This document shows, piece after piece, positions 13,754 to 25,981 of a DNA stretch of 64,000 nucleotides (the first letter of the stretch is position 1; each line of letters starts with the position of its first letter). The notes beneath the pieces are model-generated. The model was not told where the DNA came from, ran no database searches, and saw nothing but the letters and a program-made list of their open reading frames with translations. The stretch covers positions 14,522,001-14,586,000 of the forward strand of contig JAEMBT020000005.1 of the NCBI GenBank assembly GCA_018873245.2, read 5' to 3'. Made by a program: the position numbers and the translations under genes. The DNA is from Archegozetes longisetosus (lineage: Eukaryota > Arthropoda > Arachnida > Sarcoptiformes > Trhypochthoniidae).

Positions 13754-14092
13754 CAGACTCTCGTCAATAAAAAGATTCAAAAATTACTGTCAATTGAGTT
13801 GAAAAGGCAGTGGCATAAAAACAGTTTCAAAAGTTTAATCGACAATTGCTTTAAATGGAGAAGACAAATACCTCCGAAACCGTTGGACAGAGAACAAGTG
13901 GCAGTTCTCAGATATGAACATTTGAAAAACGACTGGATCAAGTGGATGAGTCTTTTGGAGAAGATCAAACCGAGAGACTATTTACTGCACGAGCGATCAC
14001 TCAAAACAGACGAATGTGTTTGCACACGAGTTGACATAAAAACAATAGTTTCATTCAAAATGAACACTTCAAGAAAGATGTTGAGTAGCTAA
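13754..14092 (+). CDS. Possible orphan exon or gene fragment, function unknown
   Basis: An open frame from the stop at 13751 to TAA/TAG at 14092 has a compositionally protein-like central part, rich in Lys, Arg, Trp and Leu (about 13799-13985, including KWRRQIPPKPLDREQ and LKNDWIKWMSLLEKIKPRDY). It has no ATG at its head, and the CAG at 13754 could be just behind a splice acceptor (CTATTAG). The tail after residue about 70 looks like read-through. I recognise no family and find no partner exons nearby. It may be a pseudogene fragment or a single exon of a gene I could not reconstruct. Confidence 0.25.
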   Translation, partial: QTLVNKKIQKLLSIELKRQWHKNSFKSLIDNCFKWRRQIPPKPLDREQVAVLRYEHLKNDWIKWMSLLEKIKPRDYLLHERSLKTDECVCTRVDIKTIVSFKMNTSRKMLSS

Positions 14093-15603
14093 GTGCCTGT
14101 CAAACTTATGTCACTTAAGAATCAATCGTAAGTTTTGGGCCATCAATTTGAATAACATTGTATTCGTTACGTTCTTGGATCTGATATGTTTGTTACTCTT
14201 CCGTAAGTGTTATTTAAAGTAAAACTTGTCTGAGTTGACAACTTTTAAAAAAAATTGTTATTAGCTTAATATGATCTTTAATCCATGAACGGTTTGTTAA
14301 CTGTGACATTTGAATTCTATTGTGGACTTGTAGCTCTAATAAACCCTTAAGAATACTCACTAGTTTGCTTGGTGTCGGTTGTGGCGTGTCGTCAAAATTT
14401 GCGTTTGCCGTTCGATTCATTCTTAAGCATTTCATTTAAATCGTATTCTTCATCGAAAGGATACACCTTATTAATCGTCAAATAAAGTATTACTCGAAGT
14501 GTCCAAATTTGAGCTATGAATAGATTATAAAGTTTTTTTTATCCCTATTTATTATAATAAAATGCGGTGTCACATATGGAACAGTTGCACAATAACAGTC
14601 CGATAGAAATAATACGATTCTATGCCTGTGTCTGTGCCTGTTAGCTATGAACATGTGCTCAACAGAAGAACAAAAGTGGCTCAAAAAAATACAGCAATCG
14701 TTCAAATTTGACTAAACGATTGTATTAATGTTTAACTTAAACTTTGATTGTTCCAATTTGACCATTACTCATTTTGCTCAAATTGAAGTTTATTCTGTAC
14801 TAAATCTAGTGCAAAACTCATATTAAAGCTATTTTGCGCTCGCTCTTTCTAAGTATTGCTGGTGAATGTCACCTACAATAGCAACTGGTAAAAGACGATC
14901 AAAAATCAATTTTACTCAAAACACAAGATAAAAATCCAATAAAACATTCGCGAACGTAAAACTCAAACATTAAGATAATGATAAAGACAAACCTCTAATC
15001 ATTTGTGCTCTTAAGGTCTGAACATTTTACTTTGAACAGTTCTATGCCTTGTGATCTATGCAGATTTGATTAAGAACTACTTTTATGTTTTAAGAATCAG
15101 CACCTCATCTCAATTTATTTCCAATACTTGTAAAAAATGAAACCTAAAAAATAATCCTTTATTCATAAATTCAGAATTGATGCAAAATATTATATTGATT
15201 CGAACTTAAGACACAAGTGTTATTCGTGCCAAAACAAGATTGATTTCCATATTAACTAGTTTTGATTGAATGAATATTAAATTTTTGACAGTATTTCTTA
15301 CATATCAAATGTGACTTAATAATTATTCAGTCAATCAACTAATAATCCATGTCAAAATATAGATTAATTATAATACAAATGGACATAAGTTTATTATTTA
15401 AGGCATTTTATAACTGCATAAATATATACATTTATTATATCTAATATATAGTTATTTGAATCTCAATTAATAGCATTATTCAGATTCAGTGATTATCATC
15501 GACACTACAAAAATAGTGTTCAACAAAATTTTTGTATTAAAAAATGAATCAATCATCATCTAAGATGCTATTTATATTGCCTTTAGTTAACACAATTTAT
15601 AGG
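14093..15603. other. Intergenic, nothing recognised
   Basis: AT-rich sequence between the possible orphan exon and the LPGAT1-like gene. The end nearest 15603 should contain the 3' UTR of the minus-strand LPGAT1-like gene. No repeats with clear termini were seen. Confidence 0.4.
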
Positions 15604-18251
15604 TTAATAAACAAATTGTTTAAGCTGTTTATAAACAGTAAATAAAATGAACCAAAACGATAGATAAAAGCAATGAATGCCTAAAACTTTGATCCAATTG
15701 AGAGAAACTACATTGAATTGATATAAAGATTTGAGTAATGCATCCCCATTCGTGTAGTATTGACGTAGCAACTCTTCTTTCTCTTTCCATCTCATGTTAA
15801 GCCATTCTACGGTTCGAATATCTTCAATATTTTTAGTATCAAATATACGATAATAGAATATAACTTTTGATTTACGATTTCCGAGAGCGATATCAACGAT
15901 TGAAAGAGGATTATGAATGGATTCGTACATAATAGTAAGATCGACGATATGTGTTATTCCAACTTTCGGTGACATCAAGTCACTGTAAGCACCGAATCGC
16001 GGATAGGTCACGTGAGACATAGCTGCAAGGTTGTGTTTAGCGGCAAATTTATTCGACGATTCAAGTCGTTTGTGACGAAAACCACCTATAATTTAAGAAC
16101 AAGTTTAACAGAATTACAAAGTTTGTCTTAATCTTGAAACCAACAGTTAATGTTATCTTTACCTATTTATCAGCAATTTTATTAAATAACAATAACAGGT
16201 TTTTAATTATATGCAACAGATAATCAGTGAAAATAACGATAAGACATAACAAAAACGACTGATCATAACACAAATTGCATATTTGTTGGCTCAAATTTCT
16301 TAAAGGAAATAAAATAAATATTTTGGACTTAAAGGAAAAAACGTGAGCAAAATCTTTTAAGCAAAGTTCATTTCAAAACACGTGACGAAACATTTAGGAC
16401 AACACATCAACAACAAATATTTGCCCAAAAACAGGCAAGTAAATGAAAGTTTCTTAACTAATTGTTCAAAATCAACACGAAAATAAGATGAAAGTCAGAG
16501 ACAAACATTTAATATTAAAAAGCCGGCACTTCGAATAAAAATTAAAAAGATCACTGAGTTAAGCAATTATAACAAATATTTGAGTTTAAATTAACAATTC
16601 AACAGGTGATACCTTCAGGAAATAAAACAATTGCATTCTTATTTCTATTGAAATCACTCGAACAGTGTTTCAAAACGTGACCAGCTCTGTAATTTTTAGT
16701 ATTTAAAAAGTAGTCGCCGTGAGTGATGGAGACAAGACCGAAGTTTGTGTACTTGAAAACCTCATCCATTATCCACAATAACGTATACTTGGACCGCGAA
16801 GTCAACGATTGCATCATTAGTGGCACGTCGGCCGTCGACTGATGGTTCGCCACTATTAGCAAACGTGCTTTTTTATCTAAAATAAATAAATTATTCAGTC
16901 ACTAAAATCAATAATTGTCATACGAAATATGAAACTTGAAGACTTTATAATTTTAACTGAAAACATTAGTTATCTTGAGTTAGGTTTTAAGCTAGTTTTG
17001 AACAATTGATGTATGGTCATAAGGTTTTAGTTTTAGATATTTAGAGCTATCATCAGATCGGAGTGATTATAGTTGAAGTGTTTCAACTCAGGGCAATCAA
17101 CACAACTAATCGTTTGATTTTGTTAACTTTGCATAAAATGTTGAAGCATTAGATTTTATCAAATTTAATTCAAGTGTTTTTATGACATATAATGACTTAA
17201 GTGTCATTTACTTTATGCAAAGCTCAAAGTCTGAGTGCATTCTCGAGGCTTATTCAAGATATTCGACAATCAATTCCACAGTCACTATCTATTGTTCTGA
17301 ATAACAATCAAATAATAAGAATATGCGTTAAACTAGAGTGACCAACTATTTTGAGTCAACTTTTAAAAAATTGATAGATATCATTACTTATCGACTAATT
17401 ATTAAATTTGAACAATTGTATGTTTTCACATAAATATTCAGTTGATTTAATGCACGATTGAGTCAAATAATCGTTCGACACGCAAAGGCTTTATAAATAT
17501 ATTTTCTAAACTAAAATTAGATCAAAATTAAGAATCACTATTGAGTTTAGGACATTCAATTAATCCAATCAATTATAGCTTTAAATATACAATTTAGACT
17601 GTTTCATTACTAAGAACTTTTGACATATTTGTCGGAAGCCGACATCTCAAGACAACTGTCATGACAATCAAAACAAACACATCAATAACAAAGTGCAACT
17701 CAATTAGACTTAGTTTTTGTATTCTGTTCCGTTTTATAAATGGTTCAAAATTTGAATTCTTATTTTGGACGAGTACTGAAATAAACAAAACAAAATGTTG
17801 CTCATAAAGACCAACAAATATTGTTAAGTTTAAGAAAAATCACTAAAACCAGAGTAAAAACAAACTGTAGTCAAGCACCAAAAGATCTTTGTGCACATTT
17901 TTAAGACTGAATATCAAATGAAACGCAAAATTTAGAGAAATAAAAGTGTCGATATGTTCAAATACCGTTTAATTCGTAGATATTGTCTCCAAACTCGTGA
18001 ATTTCGATATTTGCGCCGTAAGACCACGAACTCACGATATATAACAACCAGTTATACAAATCATTTTCAATCTTCTTGTAACAATTGGGGTTCAAATAAT
18101 AAACGGGTAATAGTAAAATCCAATTAATCAATAAATAGATTGGTATACAATAGGCGTTATGTATAATAATAACAGCGAGCCTGAGCCACGACCAAATGCT
18201 TATCAATAGCTTTTGTAATTCTTCTTGACTTAAATACGGCGTTAATAACAT
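15604..18251 (-). CDS. LPGAT1: LPGAT1-like lysophospholipid acyltransferase
   Basis: Member of the PlsC/LPLAT acyltransferase family that moves an acyl group from acyl-CoA to a lysophospholipid in the ER membrane. Three exons, 18251-17966, 16876-16613 and 16085-15604, join in frame to 343 residues (human LPGAT1 is 370). Exon 1 holds an N-terminal hydrophobic membrane region. Exon 2 starts with the HX4D catalytic motif (NHQSTADV, about H107-D112) and carries FKYTNFGLVSITHGDYF, diagnostic of LPGAT1 rather than AGPAT1/2. The FPEG motif spans the second intron (about 181-184) and continues as GGFRHKRLESS. Exon 3 ends in YRIFDTKNIEDI, an LPGAT1 signature, and a C-terminal membrane segment. The ATG at 18251 is preferred over an upstream in-frame GTG. 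Both introns are phase 1 with clean GT-AG. Substrate choice in this species cannot be told. Confidence 0.93.
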
Positions 18252-19844
18252 TTTCACTGTTATTTAATTATTCATCAACACTTTAATCAATTGGTTATAA
18301 ATAAAAGTATTGAATATTTGTCTTGAAAATATTAAATCAATAATTTGTAATTCGTACAAAATCCTAATTAAATTATAGTTCAATTCTATTTGTCTTCAGA
18401 TCTGTTTCTAGAAAGTTTTCATTTGCTGATTCACCCACACATTTAGTTAATATTTAATATGAAAATATAACAAACAAATTCAATTGGAATAATAATTCAC
18501 TTTTTGTTTCATATAGAAAAATATTGAAAACAAATATAAGTATTACTTGACTTAGTGCTGAAATGATTTATTCAATGGTTTGTATTTTAACGAAAACAAA
18601 CTAAATTTTGGTAAACCACTCAATTATATACCGTTTTGATAAACAGTGAGCAAACACTTGATATAGTGATTGATAAACTGACAGAAATATTGATGATTAA
18701 ACACATTTTGAATGATCGCACCACTTCGTGAAACAGTTTAGCAATTCGCACAAACCATTGCTTACCTTTTGCCGGAAAATAGCTTCTCATAAATATTACT
18801 GCCTAAACATATAGCTAGCAATAGATAAGAGCCATCACGACAATCAGACAACAGCAAACTACATACAGTTTATTCTCAATATAAATACAACAAAACAAGA
18901 TTAACAATCATTATGACCTAGTCGACTAACATCGTAATGCGTCAAAAACATTATTATAATGCAATAATATTTCAAACATCAATCATCTGAGTCGTGTCCA
19001 TAACTTCACTCTTCTCCAGATTCAATTATTAAATCGAAAAGTTTGACCTACAATGAGATTTAGGCATAGTTTTAAAAATAAACTCTAGAGGGCGATCAAA
19101 AAATTGCTAGCTAGATAGGTAGTAATAGTGCCAAACCCAATATTTAATAATTTTGGTCTTCAATTGCTTGTTAACTTTGACTACTTTAGTGACAATTTGA
19201 ACGAGAGAGCTCTCAACTTTTTCAGCCCTTAACTAATTTTATTTACATTGTATTACTAATAATGCAGTCTATGTTCTACGGTTGAAAATGCCGTTAAACT
19301 TACGGCGTAATAAAACAAGTTGAGGCTCAAGTATCCTGCATTAATTACGCAATCAATAAATTATGAACCCTCAAAACGTTAAATTGCTAGAGACTGTATT
19401 AGAGACCGCATTTTTATGCTAAAAACTAATTGTTTTTATTGTTATTTTGTCCTAAAACAGCCATTTGTCGTTATTATTTATGAAATGAAACTTGAAAATA
19501 GTTTCTAAATTGTTTTTAATATGAATATGGCTTTGTTTTTAGAACAACTGTTTTGTCTTAAAGGATACTTAAACGAAAAGGTTCAAGATAATTCAAATCA
19601 ATTGTATTGAATAACTGTCGAATGTTTTACATTATCGGTACTCAAATATATCCTTTTGTCATCAACAATTTTTTATATTGAGCATTCGCTACAAAAGCAA
19701 CTTCAAAAGTTTAGAAAAACTCTTCTTTGGTCGTTTGCATAAAAAATGATCAATAATAGAGTCAAAGATTGATAGCCTAGTTTTGAACTTGTTGTCGATT
19801 TATTGATAAATAAAATAAACTTCAAAAACGGTGTATGGAATAAA
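18252..19844. other. Intergenic, nothing recognised
   Basis: AT-rich region upstream of the LPGAT1-like gene and likely to contain its promoter. No ORF with family similarity and no RNA gene were seen. Confidence 0.4.
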
Positions 19845-20210
19845 TGAAAGGGTTTTATTGTGAATACCTTTTAAAGACTAAATCTCACAAAGCCGTTCGC
19901 GAGAAGTTTCTCAACCAGTTCAAAAGATCAAAAGAGAAGGTCGTAGAGATAAATAAATTCGAGAATTAGCTAGAAAATTGAATCAAACAGCAAATGCTGG
20001 ACATAGAAAGCACAACAGAATGAGAACTGTTTAAGAGCAATCCTGAAAGTGCGGCTCAATGGTCCCCAGGTCTTCTCACTTAATTGACCGGATTATTTTC
20101 CTTGGGGCCATTTCAAAGGAAAAGTTTACATTTGAAACCCTCAAAACTTGAAGCAATTGAAAGTGAATATGAAAAATGAAATAAACCTGAAATGTCCATC
20201 AATATATGAT
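19845..20210 (+). pseudogene. Internally deleted mariner/Tc1-type transposase relic
   Basis: Two transposase pieces lie back to back in shifting frames. Around 19855-20040 is an N-terminal helix-turn-helix type segment (CEYLLKTKSHKAVREKF, then after a frameshift IRELARKLNQT). Around 20048-20185 is the far C-terminal part, AQWSPGLLT followed after frameshifts by a WGHFKGKVY block that corresponds to the FLWGYLKDKVY motif of this family. The catalytic core between them is missing, and stops and frameshifts break both parts. This is a dead, internally deleted DNA transposon. No terminal repeats were found. Confidence 0.6.
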
Positions 20211-21768
20211 TGAAACAAATAAGGTAACTTATGTTTGAAGTGAGACAGAAACACTTGCAACATTTAGTTTAATCAATCTTTTGTTATATCCAAAAAGATC
20301 TAAATTTGTTAAATGTTGTAAAATAAAACCTTTGGTGTTGACCTTTGCGAGCATTGAATTGGACAGATCCTAAGTTTGAGAAGTGTATCTCTTACTCATT
20401 AAAAATCGTTATAATAAAATGATCAGGTCTTTAATTGTAACTAATGCTCAAACTTTTAGCATATCTAGTTGCATAAGCTAAAAAAGCTAAAAAAGCTAAA
20501 ATTAAGTGCTAATTTTTGAAATTTAGGCAAAATATAATAAACTTTATTCCAGCAGCAAAATATGCTAAATTATCCGTTCAGTGCGTAAGGAAATAATTAT
20601 ACAAAGCATTGACAAACATTATGTTGAAACATAGTGTACCAATTAGAGCGATAATAGACACTATTTTGTAAATCAATTTATAAAACAAACTAAAAACTGT
20701 ACTTCTATCTGCAAACAGATACATATAATATGTATTTTGTAAAACGTCTTAATATATTGAGAACTATTTGTTTATTCTCTAATTGTTTCCATTTAGTTAC
20801 AATATAAATGTCTGAAGTTTAAATTGATTTAATGATAATTCGCTCACTTGTTCACGATCTTTGGAAAAGAAAAGGCTCAAGAAACGAGCAGAAAAGTCGA
20901 GAAGTAAAACGAGAAAAAAACTGAGACAAAAGAGAAATGAATGATAAGATTGAAGCATCAAAATTAAGAACTGATCAACTGCAAGTTTGAGTCTACTTTA
21001 TATTTTAATATAAGTGATAGATTTAAGCACCCAAAAGTTTAATTTGGTTAACCATTATTTCAATTTTGATTTAAAATTATATTGAAGTCAATTTGAAACG
21101 AAATATAGTAATTAGTAATAATTTCTTAGGCGAAATATGCTAAATTGCCACAATTCTTATGCTAAAAGTTTAAGTCCTAATTATAATGCTATCATCACCA
21201 ATATGCATATGGTTTATGACGTTTTTAAGAAAAGTTTAGAAAGTCCAAAGTTTTTAATTGGATCAATTGAATGAGAAAATTTGCACCTCCTTCGTAACCA
21301 TTGATAATTTGCGTTTGAATTTGCATATGGTGCAAAATAACTGACAATAGCTCTGACAAGTGATTTATATTTCTAACCGGTTAATTTTGAAATATTCGTA
21401 AATAAGAGATCTTCGACTTGCATTGTTTATGTATACTACGTCTAAAGACTATAAGAATGAACAAATTTTTAAAGCTGACGAATTTGAGAAAATCAAACTG
21501 AAAACTTCACTAATGTGTATAGAAACAAACTGCAAATAATTAGAATCTGTCAATTTTAATAATTAGCAATTAAAATTGCACCAAATAAGTGCATTTGAAT
21601 TGGTTTTGAAGCAGCACAAATTCAAGTTATTAAATTTAATTTTCTCCCAACTTGTTAGTCATATATGAATCAAAATATGAATGTAATTGTTAGCAAGTTA
21701 TTCTTACTTAAAGTCATATAGTTTTGAGTAAAAATAAATTTTAAAAAACTGCATTTGACGCAAAACTT
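20211..21768. other. Intergenic with short GCTAAA-rich patches
   Basis: AT-rich stretch. A small cluster of AAGCTAAAA units lies at about 20477-20505, and similar GCTAAA words recur at 20560 and 21135. No coding evidence was found. Confidence 0.4.
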
Positions 21769-23564
21769 TTAAAAGCCTCGGGGAGTTGATCCGGGAAATG
21801 ATAGCAAAAACTGCGATTCTTTCACATTGACCGTTAGATTTGGTGGAAAACTGGCTTTTCTGGCGTCCAGATCTATTTTAGCTTTTGAATTGAATACGCA
21901 TTCGATCTGTTGATTCGGTCGTTTTCGTGCTTCGCTCGCTATTGCATCCAATGTTTTTGGAGATACGGCTTCCCCTCCGTTCGGACGGAGAAACACCAAA
22001 GTCGGACAGTTTGCAATCAATTGTATTAGACCTATGGATGAACCGAAACTTCTTAGTTTTATATTGGCTCTAAGTTGGAATCATATCAGCTTTCATACAA
22101 TACTTTGACTAAAAGTTAAGTATATGTCAAAAGCATTGAATCGAGTTTTCAAGTCAATTCTTTCCATACCGTTATCTGTCATTTCAGGCGAGAACACATC
22201 TACAAAACTCAAGCCTTTTAATTTGGCCAGACTTTTGAACGAATTGTCTGTAATATTGAGACCAACAATTTCCAAAACTTCTAGTTTAGGCAAATACTGA
22301 TCAATATTATCGAGAAGGTTTTCGCTGTGATTTTTCAGAATAAGACGTAAATGACGTAACTTAGTACAAGCAGACAACGGCTTCAAGTCGGCGTTCAATT
22401 TGAAGTCGATGTGTCTCATCGGTGATCGACCGTTAATAGTGAGTGTCTCTAAGTTTGAGAATTTACTGATTGCCTCTAGAAGAGCGTCACCTCCAGACCA
22501 AACGCAGATATTGAACTCTTCCAATTGTTTGCCAAGTTTATCTCCAATTAATGATAGTTCATTGTCAATTGGTGTGTCGCCTGTCGTTGTTATCGACAGC
22601 TTTGATAGCTAAATATAAAAATATGTCAATTGATCAACAGAATATTCTAAGAAATATGGTTTAAAAAATAGTCTCTAAAGGTTGAACTAAATTTTTGAAT
22701 TTGATCAGTACATTATTAAAGTTAGCAATAATTGCCACGTATTCTGGTGTTTCGCTTTTAGTGCTCGAAAAGGTGATATCCAAATTTCTTAAATACTGAG
22801 CATATTTGATCTAATAATGAGACAATTACAATTAAAATGGCAAAGTTCATACAATTAATATTAGAAAACTGAAACCGAAAACTGTTGCAACGCTTCTTTT
22901 TCTCCGCCCGAGATCTTAGACCAAACATGTTTCAAATTAGTTATAGAGCCTGTGAAAGAGGCCAAAACTGTTATAATTGAGTCTAAATGTATTGCTTCAA
23001 GATTGCCAATCGATGCCAGTAACGCTTTGATGCCTTCGGCCGTGTGATAATTAGTGAATCCCAATATCTCAATGTGTTTTACCGTTTTACCAAATCTTTG
23101 ACCTAAAATTCAAAATCATATCTAATGTCGACTTGCGTTACGATATTTCAAATTGACTTAGATGTTAGCATAAAGAATGTTGATTCCAAGTTTTAAGTGC
23201 AGTTTTCATTAAACTGATATTAGATTCGTTCAAAATAAACCGACAGTAAAGGGATACCTAATAATTTGAGGGTTTCGTCGTTCACACCAACGCAGTCATA
23301 AATACGAATACATTCAATACTAGCGCCACAATTAGCTATCAAGGCAATTGATTCACTATCCAACTTGAGTCCACCCAATTCTAGGACTTTCAAACTTTGA
23401 CCGACTTGTTTCAGTAGATCTGCGAGCTTTGTCTTATCCAATGGCTTCTGATCATCGGTGTCATTGATTAGAACCACTTCTGTGTGATTATCAGTGACAG
23501 CATGACTTTCATCTTCACAAAAGTTCCGTTCACGTTCTGTTACACTAATTTTTAGTTTAGTCAT
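21769..23564 (-). CDS. Leucine-rich-repeat protein, function unknown
   Basis: Five exons, 23564-23258, 23102-22876, 22810-22712, 22608-22104 and 22067-21769, join in frame to about 478 residues. After a hydrophilic head of about 45 residues, most of the protein consists of irregular LRRs of the ribonuclease-inhibitor/F-box-LRR kind (SLKVLELGGLKLDSESIALI, TKLRHLRLIL, KLEVLEIVGLNITDNSFKSL). No F-box, NACHT, transmembrane segment or signal peptide is visible, so it is probably a soluble protein-binding scaffold. The ATG at 23564 is preferred; an in-frame TTG lies upstream. The joint between the last two exons (donor at 22103, acceptor just before 22067) was chosen because it restores an LRR and keeps frame, but it is the least certain. 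The partner and pathway cannot be inferred. Confidence 0.75.
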
Positions 23565-24418
23565 TTTTAATACTTGTTCAACCAATACTATATTCAATCA
23601 AAAATGTTCTCAAAACTGGCTTTAAGAACAAATGACTTTGTTTAGTATAAAAAAGCCCTTTCTCAGTTGATAAATATATGAGCTCAAGAATTCGCTGTTT
23701 TTGCTATTAGGTGTGGATGAGTTCTAGTTTTAGCCCAGAAGTCATGCAATAGCTCGAGAGTAAAAGTTTTTTTCATAACCCAAACTATTTTAATTTTAAC
23801 ATTTACAAAAGAGCTTATTTTTACCACATGGTAAAAATAAGAACAAAACACAAGTGCTAGGATTCATTTTTCTAGAAAATTCTTGTTTATTTAATATATT
23901 TAGGACCTTTATCCATTTAAATGATCTCAAGATCTAATTTGATGAGAGCATTACTAATAAGATGCGCCGATCATACTCGTATCTAAATATAGCTCTGCCT
24001 CCTATATGTCAGACTCTATTACATAATGGTTACAAAATTTGGTGAAGTTTGAGACCAACGATTCACAAGTCAGCTAAATATAGGCATATTAGTCAATAAA
24101 GTGATGTCATAACTAAGTGAGTCTCTAAAATATTAGATTATTTGGTATGGTAAGAGCTAGCAATCACAGAAAACAACATCCAAGAAAAGAAAGTCTCAAT
24201 TATACGACTTTAAAACGAGGCAGAATCAGACTAATACCAAGAGGTTAGGTTCAAATCAAGTATTTTAGTTATTAATTTGAGTGTCAAAATAAACTTTTTA
24301 TGTTTGAATTTTGTTAATCTGATAAATTTAATATCTATTTTAGCATTTGTATTCAATTTAATAAAAATGATTTAGACGTAGATTTAATAAGGAAACACTT
24401 GAATGAATTGTGCAGCTG
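23565..24418. other. Intergenic between two minus-strand genes
   Basis: AT-rich sequence that must hold the LRR gene promoter (23.6 kb side) and the 3' UTR of the Src-like kinase. No other gene is supported. Confidence 0.4.
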
Positions 24419-25981
24419 TTATGCACTGGAATCCGACTTAACAATTGGAAGTGTTTGGCGCTCGGCAGCAAACAAATATTGGAGCTTCCATTTGAGCTGA
24501 TGGAACGTCGGTCTATTAAGTGGGTGGTAGAGCCAACACTCGCACATTATTTCGTATATATCTTGTGGACAGCCTCGAGGGCACGGCATTCTATATCCTT
24601 GCTCTATTTGATCAATAACTTGCTGATTGGTCATGCCATCATACGGAACCCGACCAAAAGTGAGCAATTCTGTTAACAGAATGCCGAAACTCCAAACGTC
24701 CGACTTGATACTAAATCTATTAGAATTGATAGCTTCAGGTGCTGCGGTTCGCAGTCTATCTTCATTAGATTTGTGTTCCTTAACAAGTCTGATAAGTCCA
24801 AAATCAGCAATTTTGATTCTATTATTATCTGCAACCAGAATGTTACGCGACGATAGGTCTCCGTGAAAATAGTCTTGTGATTCTAAGTAAGCCATTCCGG
24901 TTGCGATCTGTACCGCTATGTCTATTAAATGGCTTGTTTGTAATATCGATGAATTAACGCGTAAATAATCGATAAGACTTCCAAACCTCATTAGCTCGAA
25001 TATAAGATATATTGGTTCTTCCAAGCTGCACACAGCGTATAATTGAACCAATTTTGGATGAATTAACTTCCTCATTACTTCTGTTTCAGCTAACAGTTCT
25101 TTATTGTTAATTGAATCTGGTTTTAGTATTTTAATAGCAACTGGTGTTGTGTTATTCCATATCCCCTTCCAAACTTGACCCAGCTGTCCATCACCTAACT
25201 TTCTCTCGAGTTTGAAAGACAATCTGTCGATTTCTAAGTTATCAACAGTGTTTCTCGATAGGCCAATAGTAGGTGGTTTTTCGTGTTCGAAATTGCCTAC
25301 GCATGGATTACTCAAAGTAACACCCAATTCATCTGAAGATTCACTATAATAATCAACCAGTTCTACGATAGTATCAAACATTTTACTACTTGAAATGAAA
25401 AATACTTCTTTATTGTCAATTAGCTGTTGATGAATGCGATAATGTTTAACATTTTTCTCATAACGAAAAGATAGTGAATAAATACTTTTTTCACTATTGC
25501 CATTATTACGAATCAGAAATGTTCCGTTCTTTTCATTTTGATCCATTAATAGCGAGTTTTCGGCTTCGATTCTTTTAATACTTGCGAAATACCATGTTTT
25601 GGATTGAAGTGATTCTTTGCTTGTCACGTAATTCGATGGTATGTAACCATCAGATCCAGTAGCGAGTGACTTCGCTAACCACCAGCCATAACAACTGCTA
25701 TCTATTATTTCTAATTGTTCTCCTTTCTTAATACTCAAATCATGTTCAGTTCGTGCCTCATAATCAAACATTGAGACAAATACTTTGCCATTAATTGAAT
25801 CGGGACAAGTTTTACTATTGTCTGTAGAATCGTCAGCATTACTATGATGACGAGTTGTATCTTCAGAAACAGATTCTTTATCAAGTTCTGATAAATCATT
25901 TGGATAGCCATTGAAATTACCATAAAGTAATTCACTCCTTATTTTTGGCTTTTCTCTCTTGCAACAAAAACAATTTGCCAT
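24419..25981 (-). CDS. Divergent intronless Src-family-like tyrosine kinase
   Basis: Single-exon 520-residue protein with Src-family order: short N-terminal region, SH3 (about 67-125, [27 protein letters not shown]), SH2 (about 128-225, FLIRNN with the phosphotyrosine-binding Arg), and kinase domain (about 255-500). The glycine loop (GDGQLGQVW), VAIK lysine, alpha-C Glu, catalytic Asp (HGDLSSRN), DFG and APE are present. It departs from the family in linked ways. HRD is HGD. The activation loop is about 5 residues shorter and has no Tyr ([24 protein letters not shown]). The tail after the kinase has no regulatory Tyr. The SH2-kinase linker Trp of WEIPRES is absent (NLEIDRLS). The N terminus is MANCFCC, so Gly2 needed for myristoylation is missing while possible palmitoylation Cys remain. 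The absence of introns next to intron-rich genes suggests a retrocopy. ATG 25981 is chosen over an upstream TTG. It could be an active non-RD kinase or a weakly active one. Confidence 0.9.
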   Translation of the reverse strand: MANCFCCKREKPKIRSELLYGNFNGYPNDLSELDKESVSEDTTRHHSNADDSTDNSKTCPDSINGKVFVSMFDYEARTEHDLSIKKGEQLEIIDSSCYGWWLAKSLATGSDGYIPSNYVTSKESLQSKTWYFASIKRIEAENSLLMDQNEKNGTFLIRNNGNSEKSIYSLSFRYEKNVKHYRIHQQLIDNKEVFFISSSKMFDTIVELVDYYSESSDELGVTLSNPCVGNFEHEKPPTIGLSRNTVDNLEIDRLSFKLERKLGDGQLGQVWKGIWNNTTPVAIKILKPDSINNKELLAETEVMRKLIHPKLVQLYAVCSLEEPIYLIFELMRFGSLIDYLRVNSSILQTSHLIDIAVQIATGMAYLESQDYFHGDLSSRNILVADNNRIKIADFGLIRLVKEHKSNEDRLRTAAPEAINSNRFSIKSDVWSFGILLTELLTFGRVPYDGMTNQQVIDQIEQGYRMPCPRGCPQDIYEIMCECWLYHPLNRPTFHQLKWKLQYLFAAERQTLPIVKSDSSA

